Shown: piece by piece, positions 7,179-15,387 of the stretch
Numbering within the stretch: position 1 is the stretch's first letter
Layout: each line of letters starts with the position of its first letter
Assembly (NCBI GenBank): GCA_003599235.1
Contig: QZJE01000014.1
Location: 1-64,000, forward strand
Direction: 5' to 3'
Source: Actinomycetota bacterium
GTDB lineage: Bacteria > Actinomycetota > Aquicultoria > SURF-47
Length of the DNA: 64,000 nt
Notes under the pieces: generated by a model
What the model was told of the DNA's origin: nothing
What the model saw: only the letters and a program-made list of their open reading frames with translations
Databases searched by the model: none
Program-made: the position numbers and the translations under genes

Positions 7179-7493
7179 AATTTTAAAGAAAAAGCTCTCT
7201 TAATTAACGATATTGCCCAGTATCAAGATAACGCTGTTGTAAGCAGCACTATAATTAAAAATACAGCAGGCACTGTCACCGCCTTTGCTTTCGATGAGGG
7301 AGAAGGATTAAGCGAACATACTGCTCCATTTGATGCCATGGTTTTAATTATTGATGGAGAAGCTGACATCACCATTGATGGTAAGACGCACCATGTTGAA
7401 GCAGGGCAAATGATAATCATGCCTGCTAATAAACCGCACTCCTTAAAAGCAAATAAGAGATTTAAGATGCTTTTGATAATGATTAAATCCTAA
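7176..7493 (+). CDS. Small cupin-domain protein
   Basis: About 105 residues forming a single cupin barrel. Cupin motif 1 is partly visible in EGEGLSEHTAPFDAMVLIIDGEADITIDGK, split over residues 40-70, and motif 2 in GQMIIMPANKPHSLKA. The metal ligands look reduced: one His in motif 1 (SEHT) and one in motif 2 (KPHS), so metal binding is uncertain. Single-domain cupins of this type are often small-molecule sensors or isomerases; no specific role can be assigned. The ATG at 7176 is preferred over an upstream TTG because of the promoter position. The gene is divergent from the GNAT gene. Confidence 0.78.
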   Translation: MNFKEKALLINDIAQYQDNAVVSSTIIKNTAGTVTAFAFDEGEGLSEHTAPFDAMVLIIDGEADITIDGKTHHVEAGQMIIMPANKPHSLKANKRFKMLLIMIKS

Positions 7494-7594
7494 GCACCCT
7501 GCAACAAAGCAGATTTGGTGAAGATGAGGGATTCTTCTTTGTTCCCACTCTAGAGACAGCCATAGATAAGCTAGCAAATAATTGATAGAAAACT

Positions 7595-7978
7595 CTAGAT
7601 AAGCAAACTTACTGTTAGATACACCTGGACAACGGATAAAGTTAGTAAACCAAACTGAACAATGTAGGAAATTGGCCAGGCAAACTCTGGCCGGCCTTGC
7701 TTTCTTGCCAGCATATGAGCTACAAAGTGGCCGATTAGAAATAGGCTAAAAATGAGTGAGATTATTAAGCCTGAAAACCTGTCGATATTAATTAAGCCAT
7801 AAAGTAAAGGTAAGTAAAAAGGGATTCTTGCCAAAACAAAGACTGTCAAACCCTGTTTGTCAGACAGAGAAGCACCAATCTTGCCAAACATCCGCCACTC
7901 TTTCCAGTACGCAGCATCAGTTTCATGCATAGTTAGGAAGATGAAGTTAATGAGATAAATCCATTGTAAAAGTGACAT
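7595..7978 (-). CDS. Four-helix membrane protein, DUF6713-like
   Basis: From the ATG at 7978 the product is about 127 residues with four predicted hydrophobic segments. An N-terminal FLTMHETDAAYWKEWRMF (about residues 13-30) combines a membrane helix end with conserved-looking H-E-x-D and Trp/Arg residues, recalling DUF6713/HXXEE-type small membrane proteins. A second His-rich segment, LIGHFVAHMLARKQGRPEF, lies near residue 90. The paired histidines and acidic residues might bind a metal. Family name is recalled from pattern only. A longer frame upstream adds Ser/Arg-rich residues without a ribosome site. Confidence 0.55.
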   Translation of the reverse strand: MSLLQWIYLINFIFLTMHETDAAYWKEWRMFGKIGASLSDKQGLTVFVLARIPFYLPLLYGLINIDRFSGLIISLIFSLFLIGHFVAHMLARKQGRPEFAWPISYIVQFGLLTLSVVQVYLTVSLLI

Positions 7979-8184
7979 AGCTATTGTTATTTTACTACGC
8001 AAGTGGGTTTGACTGCGACTGTGGAGCAACATTAGGCGATACTTAAATTAAGTACCTGCGGCAAATTGGTTGAATTGACCAATCGCAAGTTCCAATTTCG
8101 CTGGTACTTAGTGAAGTATCGGCAATAGTCGCGTAACTGGAGCAATAAACCCTACTTGCAAAAAAATATATTAGTTGCACATTA

Positions 8185-8210
8185 AAAAAGCCCTCTTTCG
8201 AGGGCTTTTT
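8185..8210 (-). terminator. Terminator of tmRNA
   Basis: GCCCTC (8190-8195) and GAGGGC (8200-8205) form a stem with a 4-base loop, flanked by A and T runs, immediately after the tmRNA CCA end. Confidence 0.9.
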
Positions 8211-8560
8211 GGTGGAGGTGGTGGGAATCGAACCCACGTCCTTGAGATAACTCCATAAGCCTTCTACGAGTGTAGCTTATGAAAAAGTCTCGCCAACTGG
8301 GCAATCATAAGCAAATAAACCCAACCGGCCAGCCTATAAAGATTCCCTTTCTGGTATAGACATCCCAGGCAGGTAGCCTACTAATCGGCGCCTATCCAGA
8401 AACCGCAGGCGAGTCCCTGGTAGACGGCTACTTTATATTAAGCAGCAAGTGCAACTGGTTCAGCAGTTACATTAGTTTCCCACTTATTTTACGAGGACTG
8501 CGGGGACCTCGACTCGCTTCTCCTATGGTTATTATCCAAGTCGAAACCTAATACACCCCC
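8210..8560 (-). ncRNA. ssrA: Transfer-messenger RNA (tmRNA)
   Basis: Rescues stalled ribosomes by acting first as alanyl-tRNA, then as a short mRNA. The 5' end GGGGGTG and 3' end CACCTCC-A-CCA form the acceptor stem (one G-T pair), and the T arm GTGGG-TTCGATT-CCCAC is intact. The tag reading frame lies at 8438-8488: after the resume point at AAT, it reads NKWETNVTAEPVALAA and stops at TAA, the ALAA end being the usual protease signal. CCA is encoded. It is a standard one-piece tmRNA of 351 bases. The gene lies directly downstream of smpB on the same strand, the usual partner arrangement. Confidence 0.95.
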
Positions 8561-8568
8561 ATTGTTCT

Positions 8569-8643
8569 AGGGAGTAGGTAGTGGGTGGTAGGTAGTAGTG
8601 TTATTAAATAATATACTACTCCCTACTTTCTACTCCCAACTCC
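8569..8643. repeat. AGTAGG/CCTACT palindromic repeat between smpB and ssrA
   Basis: GGGAGTAGGTAGTGGGTGG, TAGGTAGTAGT and the mirrored ACTACTCCCTACT, TTCTACTCCC surround an AT-rich centre (TTATTAAATAATA). It overlaps the last codons and stop of smpB and would fold into a long imperfect hairpin. TATATT/TATTAT in its centre could serve as the ssrA -10, with the 5' end trimmed later by RNase P. Confidence 0.65.
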
Positions 8644-9090
8644 CCTGTTCTTAATTTCTCTCTCAATCTCCCTTTTAGCAGTTTTTTCTGCTAGAGCCTT
8701 GCGTTTATCATAGAGCTTTTTACCCTTAGCTAACCCAAGTTCTACTTTAGCTACTCGGTTAGAAAAATAAATACTTAAAGGCAATAATGTTAACCCTTTT
8801 TCCTGGATTTTGCCTATAAGACGCTTTATTTCACCCTTGTGTAACAATAATTTCCGCGTTCGTTCAGGATCATAAGCTCTGATATCTCCAGCTTTAAAGG
8901 GAGATATATGCATGTTGTAAAGGTACACTTCTTCTTTATCTAAGCCGGCATAACTATCTTTAATGGTGATATTACCCTGACGGACTGATTTTACTTCAGT
9001 ACCCGTAAGAACTATACCAGCTTCGATTTTTTCTTCAATATGATAATCGTGAAATGCCTTGCGGTTCTTGGCTACAATTTTTGTTTTCAT
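8623..9090 (-). CDS. smpB: SsrA-binding protein SmpB
   Basis: Binds the tRNA-like part of tmRNA and delivers it to stalled ribosomes. The 155-residue protein has AFHDYHIEEKIEAGIVLTGTEVKSVRQG, split over residues 13-40, LYNMHISPF, the lysine/arginine-rich RTRKLLLHKGEI and KGLTLLPLSIYF, all diagnostic. The basic C-terminal tail is YDKRKALAEKTAKREIEREIKNRG followed by VGSRK. The last few residues and stop are encoded by the palindromic repeat at 8569-8643, so the repeat has altered the natural tail end. ssrA follows on the same strand. Confidence 0.96.
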   Translation of the reverse strand: MKTKIVAKNRKAFHDYHIEEKIEAGIVLTGTEVKSVRQGNITIKDSYAGLDKEEVYLYNMHISPFKAGDIRAYDPERTRKLLLHKGEIKRLIGKIQEKGLTLLPLSIYFSNRVAKVELGLAKGKKLYDKRKALAEKTAKREIEREIKNRGVGSRK

Positions 9091-9324
9091 CTAAAAATTA
9101 TAACAAATTACCTGCATTTTTAAATGTTAACCCTGATTTTGTTGAAATGTTTTAGTGTCATCTTTAAGGCCAATCAGTTCAGGATAAAAAACGGCGGTCA
9201 TCTAGAGGTCATCAAAGCCAAGAAAATTGTAAAAGCTAATAAGTTTGGAATGAGCGCCTAGCGGCAGGATGAAGTACCTAGGCTGAAGGCTGAAGCAAAA
9301 GGTTTGTAGGGCTGTCTTATTTGG

Positions 9325-9340
9325 TAATAACACTTCTATG
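9325..9340 (+). promoter_or_regulatory. Extended -10 promoter abutting the lipoprotein start
   Basis: TGG-TAATAA (9322-9330) is an extended -10 lying 7 bases before the ATG at 9338, with TTTGTA (9303-9308) as a weak -35. No ribosome site is visible, so the message is probably leaderless. Confidence 0.42.
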
Positions 9341-10225
9341 ATAAAGAAAATAGTTGTTATTGCCGTAATCCTATTACTAATAACTGGTTGTTCGGCGGCT
9401 CCAAGGCCAAACCAGATTATTCCTGAAAAGATAGTAAGTCGCGTAGAATTATCGTTTAAAAATCTTCCTCATTTAAAAGAGCAAGTCTATCAAGCCTGGG
9501 CTATTATCAATAACAAGCCTAAAAGTATCGGTCGGTTCAATATCAAGAAATCCCAGGTTGTAGATGAATATGACAAAAAAATTAAAGAGTTTCCTTTGGA
9601 CTATGACGCCCGCGAAGCTACTAAGGTAGTTGTATCTATCGAAGAGAAGGCAAGTAATCCTGACAACCCCAGCGATATTAAAATACTCTCTGGTGAAACC
9701 TGGGAGGGAAAGTCATTTCTAATATTTAGCGAACTTATTACTTATGCTTATGGCTCTTATTATCTAGATACCCCGACAGACTTAAGCCAGCGCTATCAAT
9801 ACAGCGGTATCTGGTTTTTAAACTTCGGTGGTGGACATAGGGTAGCCGGCCTTAACCTGCCGGATATGCCTTCTGGCTGGAAGGCAGAGGCTTGGATAGT
9901 ATCTAAAGGCGAGGTTATCTCCATTGGCAAAATCAAAGACCCTAATAAACCTATGACTAACCCTAAATATAATGGCAAAGGAAATTGCTACGGTTTCCCC
10001 GGACAGGATTTTATTAATAACGCTCCAGATGGTTTTGATTTTCCGCTCGATTTAAGAGGAGCTACCGTCATGGTTACCATTGAACCGGAACCAGACAATA
10101 GTAAAGAGCCCTTTTTTCTTAAACTGCTTGTTGGCAACATTCCCAAAGATGCTAAGCCAAGAACAGCGCATATGATGAAGAATAACTGTAATTCCATGCC
10201 TAACGGGACCTTTGAAGTAAGGTGA
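9338..10225 (+). CDS. Lipoprotein of unknown function
   Basis: A 295-residue protein with a short N-terminal signal ending in the lipobox LITGC (Cys18), so it is lipid-anchored at the outer face of the membrane. The mature part has two similar-looking halves: IPEKIVSRVELSFKNLPHLKEQVYQAWAII near residue 30 and FLNFGGGHRVAGLNLPDMPSGWKAEAWIVS near 165. Each reads like a beta-strand followed by a statement of a trait, with the later segment TVMVTIEPEPDNSKEPFFLKLLVGNIPKDA resembling anti-sigma/anchor-type ends with an EPE-D-N motif. This EPEPDNS pattern occurs in anti-sigma-K-like proteins, but no full domain match is claimed. Its 3' end overlaps the convergent glycosyltransferase by 26 bases. Confidence 0.7.
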   Translation: MIKKIVVIAVILLLITGCSAAPRPNQIIPEKIVSRVELSFKNLPHLKEQVYQAWAIINNKPKSIGRFNIKKSQVVDEYDKKIKEFPLDYDAREATKVVVSIEEKASNPDNPSDIKILSGETWEGKSFLIFSELITYAYGSYYLDTPTDLSQRYQYSGIWFLNFGGGHRVAGLNLPDMPSGWKAEAWIVSKGEVISIGKIKDPNKPMTNPKYNGKGNCYGFPGQDFINNAPDGFDFPLDLRGATVMVTIEPEPDNSKEPFFLKLLVGNIPKDAKPRTAHMMKNNCNSMPNGTFEVR

Positions 10226-11441
10226 TGTAAGCTTCTAATTCCTGCTTAATCATTCGAGGCATTAAGAAGTGCTCCATTACTTGTTTTTTGCCAATGGCGC
10301 CCAGTTCTTGCGCTAGCCCTGGATTTTTTAATAAATGGCAAACTTTTTTTGCTGTTTCCTCGATAGTCTCAGTTAAATAATCACCTAATTCGTGATGCAT
10401 TTGCAAAACAATGCCGCCGGCCTTTCCGGCTACAACCGGAGTTTGTTTCCACAGCGCCTCGGACACCACCAAGCCAAAGCCTTCTTTTATAGACTTTTGC
10501 AAAATGATAGTACTGGCCCGCTGAAAAGCATTAACCTCTAAATTACCTACCCCTGTAACATTAGTAAAAATGTAGATGCTTGGGTCTTTGAGGCTGGCTT
10601 CTGAAATATCGGCAAACATCTGCCAGCCTTGGGGATCGTCTTGAGACATCGATCCTACAAAAGCTAACTGAATGCCTTTGTATTCTTGCTTGATAAGTTG
10701 ATAAGTTTTTACAACGCCCATCGGGTCTTTCCAGGGATCAAAACGGGAAACTTGCAGAAGTAGCGGTTTATGAATATCTACACCCTGGTTCGCTATCACT
10801 TTCTTGGCAAAATCAAGCGGCATGCCCATATTCTTGGTGCTTAATATGTCAATAGCCGGAGTTATTATATCTATGGCAACATCTAAATCAGGTGGCTCAA
10901 AAGCCGACATAGTAAAAATCGCCAAATGGTAATGCTCAATGAAGGGCCTAAGAAAATCCCAGACTTGCCGGTTGGGTTTAGCCATATCGATATGGCAACG
11001 CCAAACCCACTTGGTTTTGGAGTGCGGAATAAAGTAAGGCAGGGCTGCCGGTTGGGGATCATTAATAGTTATAAGGTCATAATGATGAGGTAGCTGGCGG
11101 GCATTAAATAACAGGTTACCCATATATCTTTCTTGTACTTGCTTGGTTAGAGAAAAATCTGCGCCCTGCAGACCGTTATGAAAACCCTTTGTGATATCAA
11201 AAAATTGCCTATCGCCAAAAATCACCCTCCACTCGATATCAACACCTACTGATTGCAGCAAGGGAATAAAAGAAGCCAGTATCTCGGCTACTCCGCCGCC
11301 AAAAGGAGTAGAGTTGATATGGGCAAAGCGGTAACCTTTTAGTTCTTTAGCCAAATCAATAATTTCATCAATTAATTCATCGCCTACAACCCCACGATAA
11401 AGGTTTAGATCCTTCCTGCCAACTGAGACCTTTTGTAACAA
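10200..11441 (-). CDS. treT: Trehalose synthase TreT-like glycosyltransferase (GT4)
   Basis: TreT transfers glucose from an NDP-glucose to glucose, giving trehalose. This 413-residue protein opens with RFAHINSTPFGGGVAEILASFIPLLQSVG, split over residues 38-66, and IEWRVIFGDRQFF plus TKGFHNGLQG, the pattern of archaeal and bacterial TreT/trehalose phosphorylase-like GT4 enzymes. The GT-B donor-site motif SIKEGFGLVVSEALW (E-x7-E) is present near residue 325, and SRFDPWKDPMGV marks the linker to the second Rossmann domain. The start is a TTG at 11441 after AGGGGGTAGAG. Single gene, convergent with the lipoprotein. The sugar specificity is inferred from family resemblance. Confidence 0.82.
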   Translation of the reverse strand: MLQKVSVGRKDLNLYRGVVGDELIDEIIDLAKELKGYRFAHINSTPFGGGVAEILASFIPLLQSVGVDIEWRVIFGDRQFFDITKGFHNGLQGADFSLTKQVQERYMGNLLFNARQLPHHYDLITINDPQPAALPYFIPHSKTKWVWRCHIDMAKPNRQVWDFLRPFIEHYHLAIFTMSAFEPPDLDVAIDIITPAIDILSTKNMGMPLDFAKKVIANQGVDIHKPLLLQVSRFDPWKDPMGVVKTYQLIKQEYKGIQLAFVGSMSQDDPQGWQMFADISEASLKDPSIYIFTNVTGVGNLEVNAFQRASTIILQKSIKEGFGLVVSEALWKQTPVVAGKAGGIVLQMHHELGDYLTETIEETAKKVCHLLKNPGLAQELGAIGKKQVMEHFLMPRMIKQELEAYITLLQRSR

Positions 11442-11446
11442 CTCTA

Positions 11447-11507
11447 CCCCCTACCCTTTACCCTTTACCCTACAAAAGAGCCTGTTAACCAATGCATTGG
11501 CTCTTTT
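11447..11507. repeat. TTTACCC tandem repeat and adjacent inverted repeat
   Basis: Three short CTTTACC-type units (11450-11472) are followed by AAAAGAGCC (11474-11482) mirrored by GGCTCTTTT (11499-11507), with a nested CCAATGCATTGG palindrome. It lies between the divergent treT and SpoIID-like genes, so it may be a control site rather than a terminator, though on plus it would end in TTTT. Confidence 0.5.
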
Positions 11508-11549
11508 ACTTATCAAAATAAGTGATAGAATAGTTCCTAGGTGATAGTG

Positions 11550-12434
11550 ATGAAATACTTAATAAGATCAACGATAGTTAAGATAGTTGTATTGACCGTT
11601 GTATCTACGCTGGTTATGCCCTCAGTAGTTTTAGGGCTTACTTCCAACCAAAAAATCCGTTTTTATGGCCGGGGCAAAGCCCATGGAGTAGGTATGTCTA
11701 TGGCTGGCGTCTATTCCCTAGCTTTGAGACATAAAAAGAAATACGGCTGGATATTAAGACATTACTATAAAAACATAGGCTTTAGTAAAAGAAGTGACTT
11801 AACCAAAATAAAGGTAAAATGCATTGATGGAAAAATCAGGCTAACCCGTATTAAAGATTACCTTTACCGCTTAGCTGAAGAGCCTGATGATTGGCCAATG
11901 GAAGGCTTAAAGACTTTAATGGTAGCTGCGCGCTCTTATCTTTGGTATAAACTTGACCGATATGGTTATATGCCTGGAGGCCAATATTATATCCATACTA
12001 TTAACCCAAAAAAACGCCCTCGTACGGTAGCAGCTGTCAAGGCCACCCAACATCTAATAGCCACGTATAACAAGCAGCCAATATTAGCCGCTTATTGCTC
12101 ATCCTCTGGAGGAATTACCGCTACCCTAAAAGATATCTGGGGAGGAAACAACTTACCGTATCTTACAAGAGTAGTAAGTCCGTGGGATAAGGTGTTTAGA
12201 AAAACCTGGTACTGGAGACAAGATGTCAAGGTATCGGCTATCGAAAAAGCTTTTCCTTCTTTGGGAGGACTTAAAGCTATTAATATCATCTCTAAAAATA
12301 AAGTAGGCAGTTGGGGCGGACGAGTGCTCCAAATAAGGTTAGTCGGCAAAGTTAGGAGTATTACAATGAGTGGCTGGAGTTTTGCCGGCGCAGTTGGACT
12401 TAAAAGCTCTTGGTTTACCTATAGAGTCCTCTAG
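11550..12434 (+). CDS. Secreted SpoIID/LytB-domain protein
   Basis: About 294 residues from the ATG at 11550 (AGGTGA upstream; a GTG at 11541 is an alternative). An N-terminal hydrophobic segment acts as signal or anchor. The SpoIID/LytB domain is recognised by FYGRGKAHGVGMSMAGVYSLA near residue 40 and by EEPDDWPMEGLKTLMVAARSYLWY near residue 115, followed by AAYCSSSGGITATLKDIWGG. SpoIID is a lytic transglycosylase acting on peptidoglycan during sporulation; vegetative LytB-like relatives act in cell-wall turnover. The protein is very basic. No other sporulation gene is visible here, so a spore role is not implied. Confidence 0.85.
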   Translation: MKYLIRSTIVKIVVLTVVSTLVMPSVVLGLTSNQKIRFYGRGKAHGVGMSMAGVYSLALRHKKKYGWILRHYYKNIGFSKRSDLTKIKVKCIDGKIRLTRIKDYLYRLAEEPDDWPMEGLKTLMVAARSYLWYKLDRYGYMPGGQYYIHTINPKKRPRTVAAVKATQHLIATYNKQPILAAYCSSSGGITATLKDIWGGNNLPYLTRVVSPWDKVFRKTWYWRQDVKVSAIEKAFPSLGGLKAINIISKNKVGSWGGRVLQIRLVGKVRSITMSGWSFAGAVGLKSSWFTYRVL

Positions 12435-12451
12435 CTTCATAAATAAGGCTG

Positions 12452-12469
12452 TGCTAAATTTATATTATG
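12452..12469 (+). promoter_or_regulatory. Extended -10 promoter at a leaderless start
   Basis: TGC-TAAATT (12452-12460) lies 6 bases before the ATG at 12467. No Shine-Dalgarno sequence is present. Confidence 0.42.
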
Positions 12470-13087
12470 GATGAAAAGCAAAAACAGTTAATCACTATCC
12501 TTATCACTTTTTTTGCTACAGCTTGTATTGTTGGCTTGATAACAGGCTACGGAGTCTGGATAATAAAAGATAGGCAGTTGAAAGCCGAAAAAGTTAAGAA
12601 TGACGAACTGCGACACCAATTAAGTACCAGAAGAATAACAATCGGCAAGAGCCAGACACCAACCCAGAATCAGCATCAAACTCCCTCATCTTCAAATAAT
12701 TCCTCAGCATCCCAAAGTCAAAACAAAATATATAACAACCAGAGGTTTGCTTTTAGTATTGAGTATCCTTCGAACTGGTCTTTTACTACCCCCCAAGACG
12801 GAGACGGGATAATTCTAACTAAAGAATCCCAAGAAATAAGAGTCTATGGCACAACTAATGCCCAGGGCTACAAAGACCTGCAGAGTTATGCAACCGCTAC
12901 CTTTGGCTCAGTTCAAACAGAAGATAAAACAGTCAATGGCTATAAGGGGTTAAAAGTAGATAAAGATTCCGATGTTTATCTTATTTTCATGAAAAATAAC
13001 GGAGAAGTAATTAGTGTTTATGCCGCTAAACCAGACTCAAATACCCTAACAATATTCGACAACATCAGCAGTAGTCTGCGATTCTAG
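12467..13087 (+). CDS. Membrane-anchored PsbP-like domain protein
   Basis: A 206-residue protein: cytoplasmic N-terminus, one transmembrane helix (about residues 9-33), a short charged coil, a Ser/Gln/Asn-rich linker (65-90) and an extracellular domain. The latter, NNQRFAFSIEYPSNWSFT through YKGLKVDKDSDVYLIFMKNNGEVISVYAAKP, has the SIEYPxNW motif of PsbP/DUF1795-type folds that are common on bacterial lipoproteins and sensors. Function unknown. The 3' end overlaps the convergent SPL-like gene by 23 bases. Confidence 0.75.
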   Translation: MDEKQKQLITILITFFATACIVGLITGYGVWIIKDRQLKAEKVKNDELRHQLSTRRITIGKSQTPTQNQHQTPSSSNNSSASQSQNKIYNNQRFAFSIEYPSNWSFTTPQDGDGIILTKESQEIRVYGTTNAQGYKDLQSYATATFGSVQTEDKTVNGYKGLKVDKDSDVYLIFMKNNGEVISVYAAKPDSNTLTIFDNISSSLRF

Positions 13088-14033
13088 GCTCTCTAAAAAT
13101 TCCAAAATTATCGTACAGATTCTTGGCAAACAAATAATCCAAGTGGGCTTGTGTTTTTGGAGCAAACCCTAAAGCTCGTTTGAAAATTTCCTCTGTTTCC
13201 ATACACAAGTAGATAAACAAATCCTGCCCGCCTAAGAGGCGAAGTGAGCTTACAATTGTAGAGTACAGTTTATTTCGAATAGGTTTTATGTAGCGCATTT
13301 TGCCATCTGAGGCCTTTACAAACTCCCCGTAAGGAAGCTTTGATTTTGGGTATGCCTCTTTAACTTTATCCTGCATTCCTGGGGCAAATCGTAAGGTGCC
13401 AATACTAATCCAAGCAATTTTTTGGCTATCGATTTCTTGAAAAAGCGCTTTTATCGTTTTTTCATACTCTTTTTCAAAATCCTCAAAAAAAACAACCGGA
13501 TCAAAATGAAAAGCTACCAGAAACCCAGCTTTTTGGCACTTTGTAGCAGCTGCAATTCTTGCTTTTAGGCTAGCTGTTCCTTTCTCCTCATTTTTGATAA
13601 CTGAGCCCGGGTTAAGTGACCAGGAAAAAACTACCCTGTCTTTAAGGGGAGTATTTAGAAGATGGGTAACGTTAGCAGTTTTTGTTTTAAGCTCTAATAC
13701 CATATTAGGCAGAGTTTTAATTATTTTGATAATGCCCGCAGATAACTTAAGCTCTTTATCATAAAACAAGCTGTCAGACAATTCCCCGGTTGTGACCCTA
13801 AATAAACGATTTGGATTTGATTTTGATAACTCGGTTAGTTCTTTTTTAATTTTAGCTAAATCCAGATAGGCAGTAATTTCTTGCTCATTAAGATAAAACT
13901 GCAGAAAGCAATAACTGCAACTCATTGGGCAGCCGGAGATAGTATTTATTACATACAAGCGGCAACAAAGATACTTATCTAAAAGGCCCGGGCAAAGCTT
14001 TAAAATATTGCCCTTGTACTTTTTATAATTCAT
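13065..14033 (-). CDS. SPL-family radical SAM protein
   Basis: A 322-residue radical SAM enzyme of the spore photoproduct lyase family. The cluster motif is CPMSCSYC (C35, C39, C42), spaced C-x3-C-x2-C, followed by FLQFYLN as in SPL (C-S-x-C-Y-L-Q). Further SPL-like elements are FSWSLNPGSVIKNEEKGTASLKARIAAATKCQKAGF, split over 180-215, and HFDPVVF. True SPL reverses the spore photoproduct in spore DNA, but many relatives occur in non-spore formers. It overlaps the glycosyltransferase gene upstream by 11 bases, so the pair and the nucleosidase gene form one operon. A repair function is possible but unproven. Confidence 0.82.
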   Translation of the reverse strand: MNYKKYKGNILKLCPGLLDKYLCCRLYVINTISGCPMSCSYCFLQFYLNEQEITAYLDLAKIKKELTELSKSNPNRLFRVTTGELSDSLFYDKELKLSAGIIKIIKTLPNMVLELKTKTANVTHLLNTPLKDRVVFSWSLNPGSVIKNEEKGTASLKARIAAATKCQKAGFLVAFHFDPVVFFEDFEKEYEKTIKALFQEIDSQKIAWISIGTLRFAPGMQDKVKEAYPKSKLPYGEFVKASDGKMRYIKPIRNKLYSTIVSSLRLLGGQDLFIYLCMETEEIFKRALGFAPKTQAHLDYLFAKNLYDNFGIFREPRIADYC

Positions 14034-15387
14034 TAAATAGCCTTAAAATATCGTCTAGCTTATTCTCACCAACTGCATCAAGCCATTGTTTTAACTCTTT
14101 AATATCGCCTTTATCATTTAACTTTATTATTAACTCCAAACCTTCATTTTCCAAACTCTTATCCCAAGAAATATTGACTTTAGAATTTGTAGATAATGCC
14201 TGAACTTTCGTATCGATTTTCTTGATAATACCGCTAAACACTGGATAACGTGCTTTGAAAATCTCTTCTCTTATTTTTAATAATTTCTTAGCTGGGTTTT
14301 TACATCCATTAAAATTGATTTTTAACTTAGCTTTCAATGCATTGATAGTAATTTTGTCTCGTTTGCAAATATCGATTAGATTTTTGGTTATCTCTTCAAA
14401 GTTGCTAGCACTGGGATTAAGATTTAGTGCTAGTTTTCTAAAAATCTGCAACTCGTTTGCTTTGCAATTATTCAAGTGCTCAAAACGCCGGTAAGCTATG
14501 TCTTTGCTGATAATATATTCGGCTAAACCTGTTGGTAGTTTTTGCAATAAATCCAGCTCTTGGCTATTTTTTATTTCCTTTTCGAACTGCCTTATCTTTT
14601 GGCAATAGACTACAGCTTCTTTTTGCTTTCCTCTTTTTTTACAACCATTTGCCAAAATATTGCATTTGTTTACCAAAGCTCTTAAGGCTTGTTGGCGTTG
14701 TTTAAGGCTTAGGGGTAACATCAATACTTTGTGTATGGCAGCCACTCTAAACCTGTCCATCCCGAAGTATTTTGAAGATAACTGATCCTTATGGCCACCT
14801 GTTTTTACAACCAATTTTTCAGCTACTAAACCAATTGGATATCTCCGGGCGATTCGTAACCAAAGATCATAATCCTCACAAGCCGGTAATGACTCGTCAA
14901 ATAAACCAACTTCATAAAATAGAGATTTATTAATAAGAACTGCCGATGGTGATATGAGACATCTTTTCAGGCAGTCCTCAAAGATTAAACCCTCTTTCTT
15001 TGCATGGTAGTTTTTTGGATTAAAATGTTTACCGTTTTTTATCCAAGTCTCATCAGTCTGTGATATCAGAAATCGATTACTCTTATGATAAGCTACTTGC
15101 TTTTCTAATTTGTCAGCAATCCAAGTATCATCGGAATCTAAAAAAGCGATGTAATCCCCACTGGACTCTGCGATTCCTTTGTTTCTAGCAGCGCTAACTC
15201 CTTTATGCTTTTGATATACGTATTTAATACCGGCCACTTTAGAAAGCTTTTGCTTAGTGCTGTCGGTAGAGCCATCGTCTATAACAATGATTTCATAGGG
15301 AGCAAGTGTTTGAGCTAAAACCGATTCCACTGCCTTTTTGGTTTTGCTGGCCCGGTTGTAGGTGGGGATAATTACACTTACTTTCAT
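14023..15387 (-). CDS. Glycosyltransferase family 2 with unusual C-terminal extension
   Basis: Residues 1-240 form a standard GT-A domain: VSVIIPTYNRASKTKKAVES, VIDDGSTD, GVSAARNKGIAESSGDYIAFLDSDD (DSDD is the metal site) and EDYDLWLRIARR, the acceptor-side motif. Family members transfer sugars to glycans or lipids at the membrane. Residues about 280-454 do not belong to the fold: a helical, Lys-rich tract with RRFEHLNNCKANELQIFRKLAL and SASNFEEITKNLIDICKRD, ending in ISWDKSLENEGLELIIKLNDKG and an acidic helix. That tail resembles no domain I recognise; it could be a DNA- or protein-binding module. The gene is sandwiched, with overlaps at both ends, between nucleosidase and SPL genes. Confidence 0.8.
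   Translation of the reverse strand: MKVSVIIPTYNRASKTKKAVESVLAQTLAPYEIIVIDDGSTDSTKQKLSKVAGIKYVYQKHKGVSAARNKGIAESSGDYIAFLDSDDTWIADKLEKQVAYHKSNRFLISQTDETWIKNGKHFNPKNYHAKKEGLIFEDCLKRCLISPSAVLINKSLFYEVGLFDESLPACEDYDLWLRIARRYPIGLVAEKLVVKTGGHKDQLSSKYFGMDRFRVAAIHKVLMLPLSLKQRQQALRALVNKCNILANGCKKRGKQKEAVVYCQKIRQFEKEIKNSQELDLLQKLPTGLAEYIISKDIAYRRFEHLNNCKANELQIFRKLALNLNPSASNFEEITKNLIDICKRDKITINALKAKLKINFNGCKNPAKKLLKIREEIFKARYPVFSGIIKKIDTKVQALSTNSKVNISWDKSLENEGLELIIKLNDKGDIKELKQWLDAVGENKLDDILRLFNEL

Noticed and set aside
8043..8237. Minus frame beginning MGSIPTTSTKK
   Set aside because: It starts within the tmRNA 3' end and terminator and is a common artefact of tRNA-like ends.
11447..11473. Telomere-like TTTACCC repeat
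   Set aside because: Only three units inside a circular-type bacterial context; simply a short tandem repeat.
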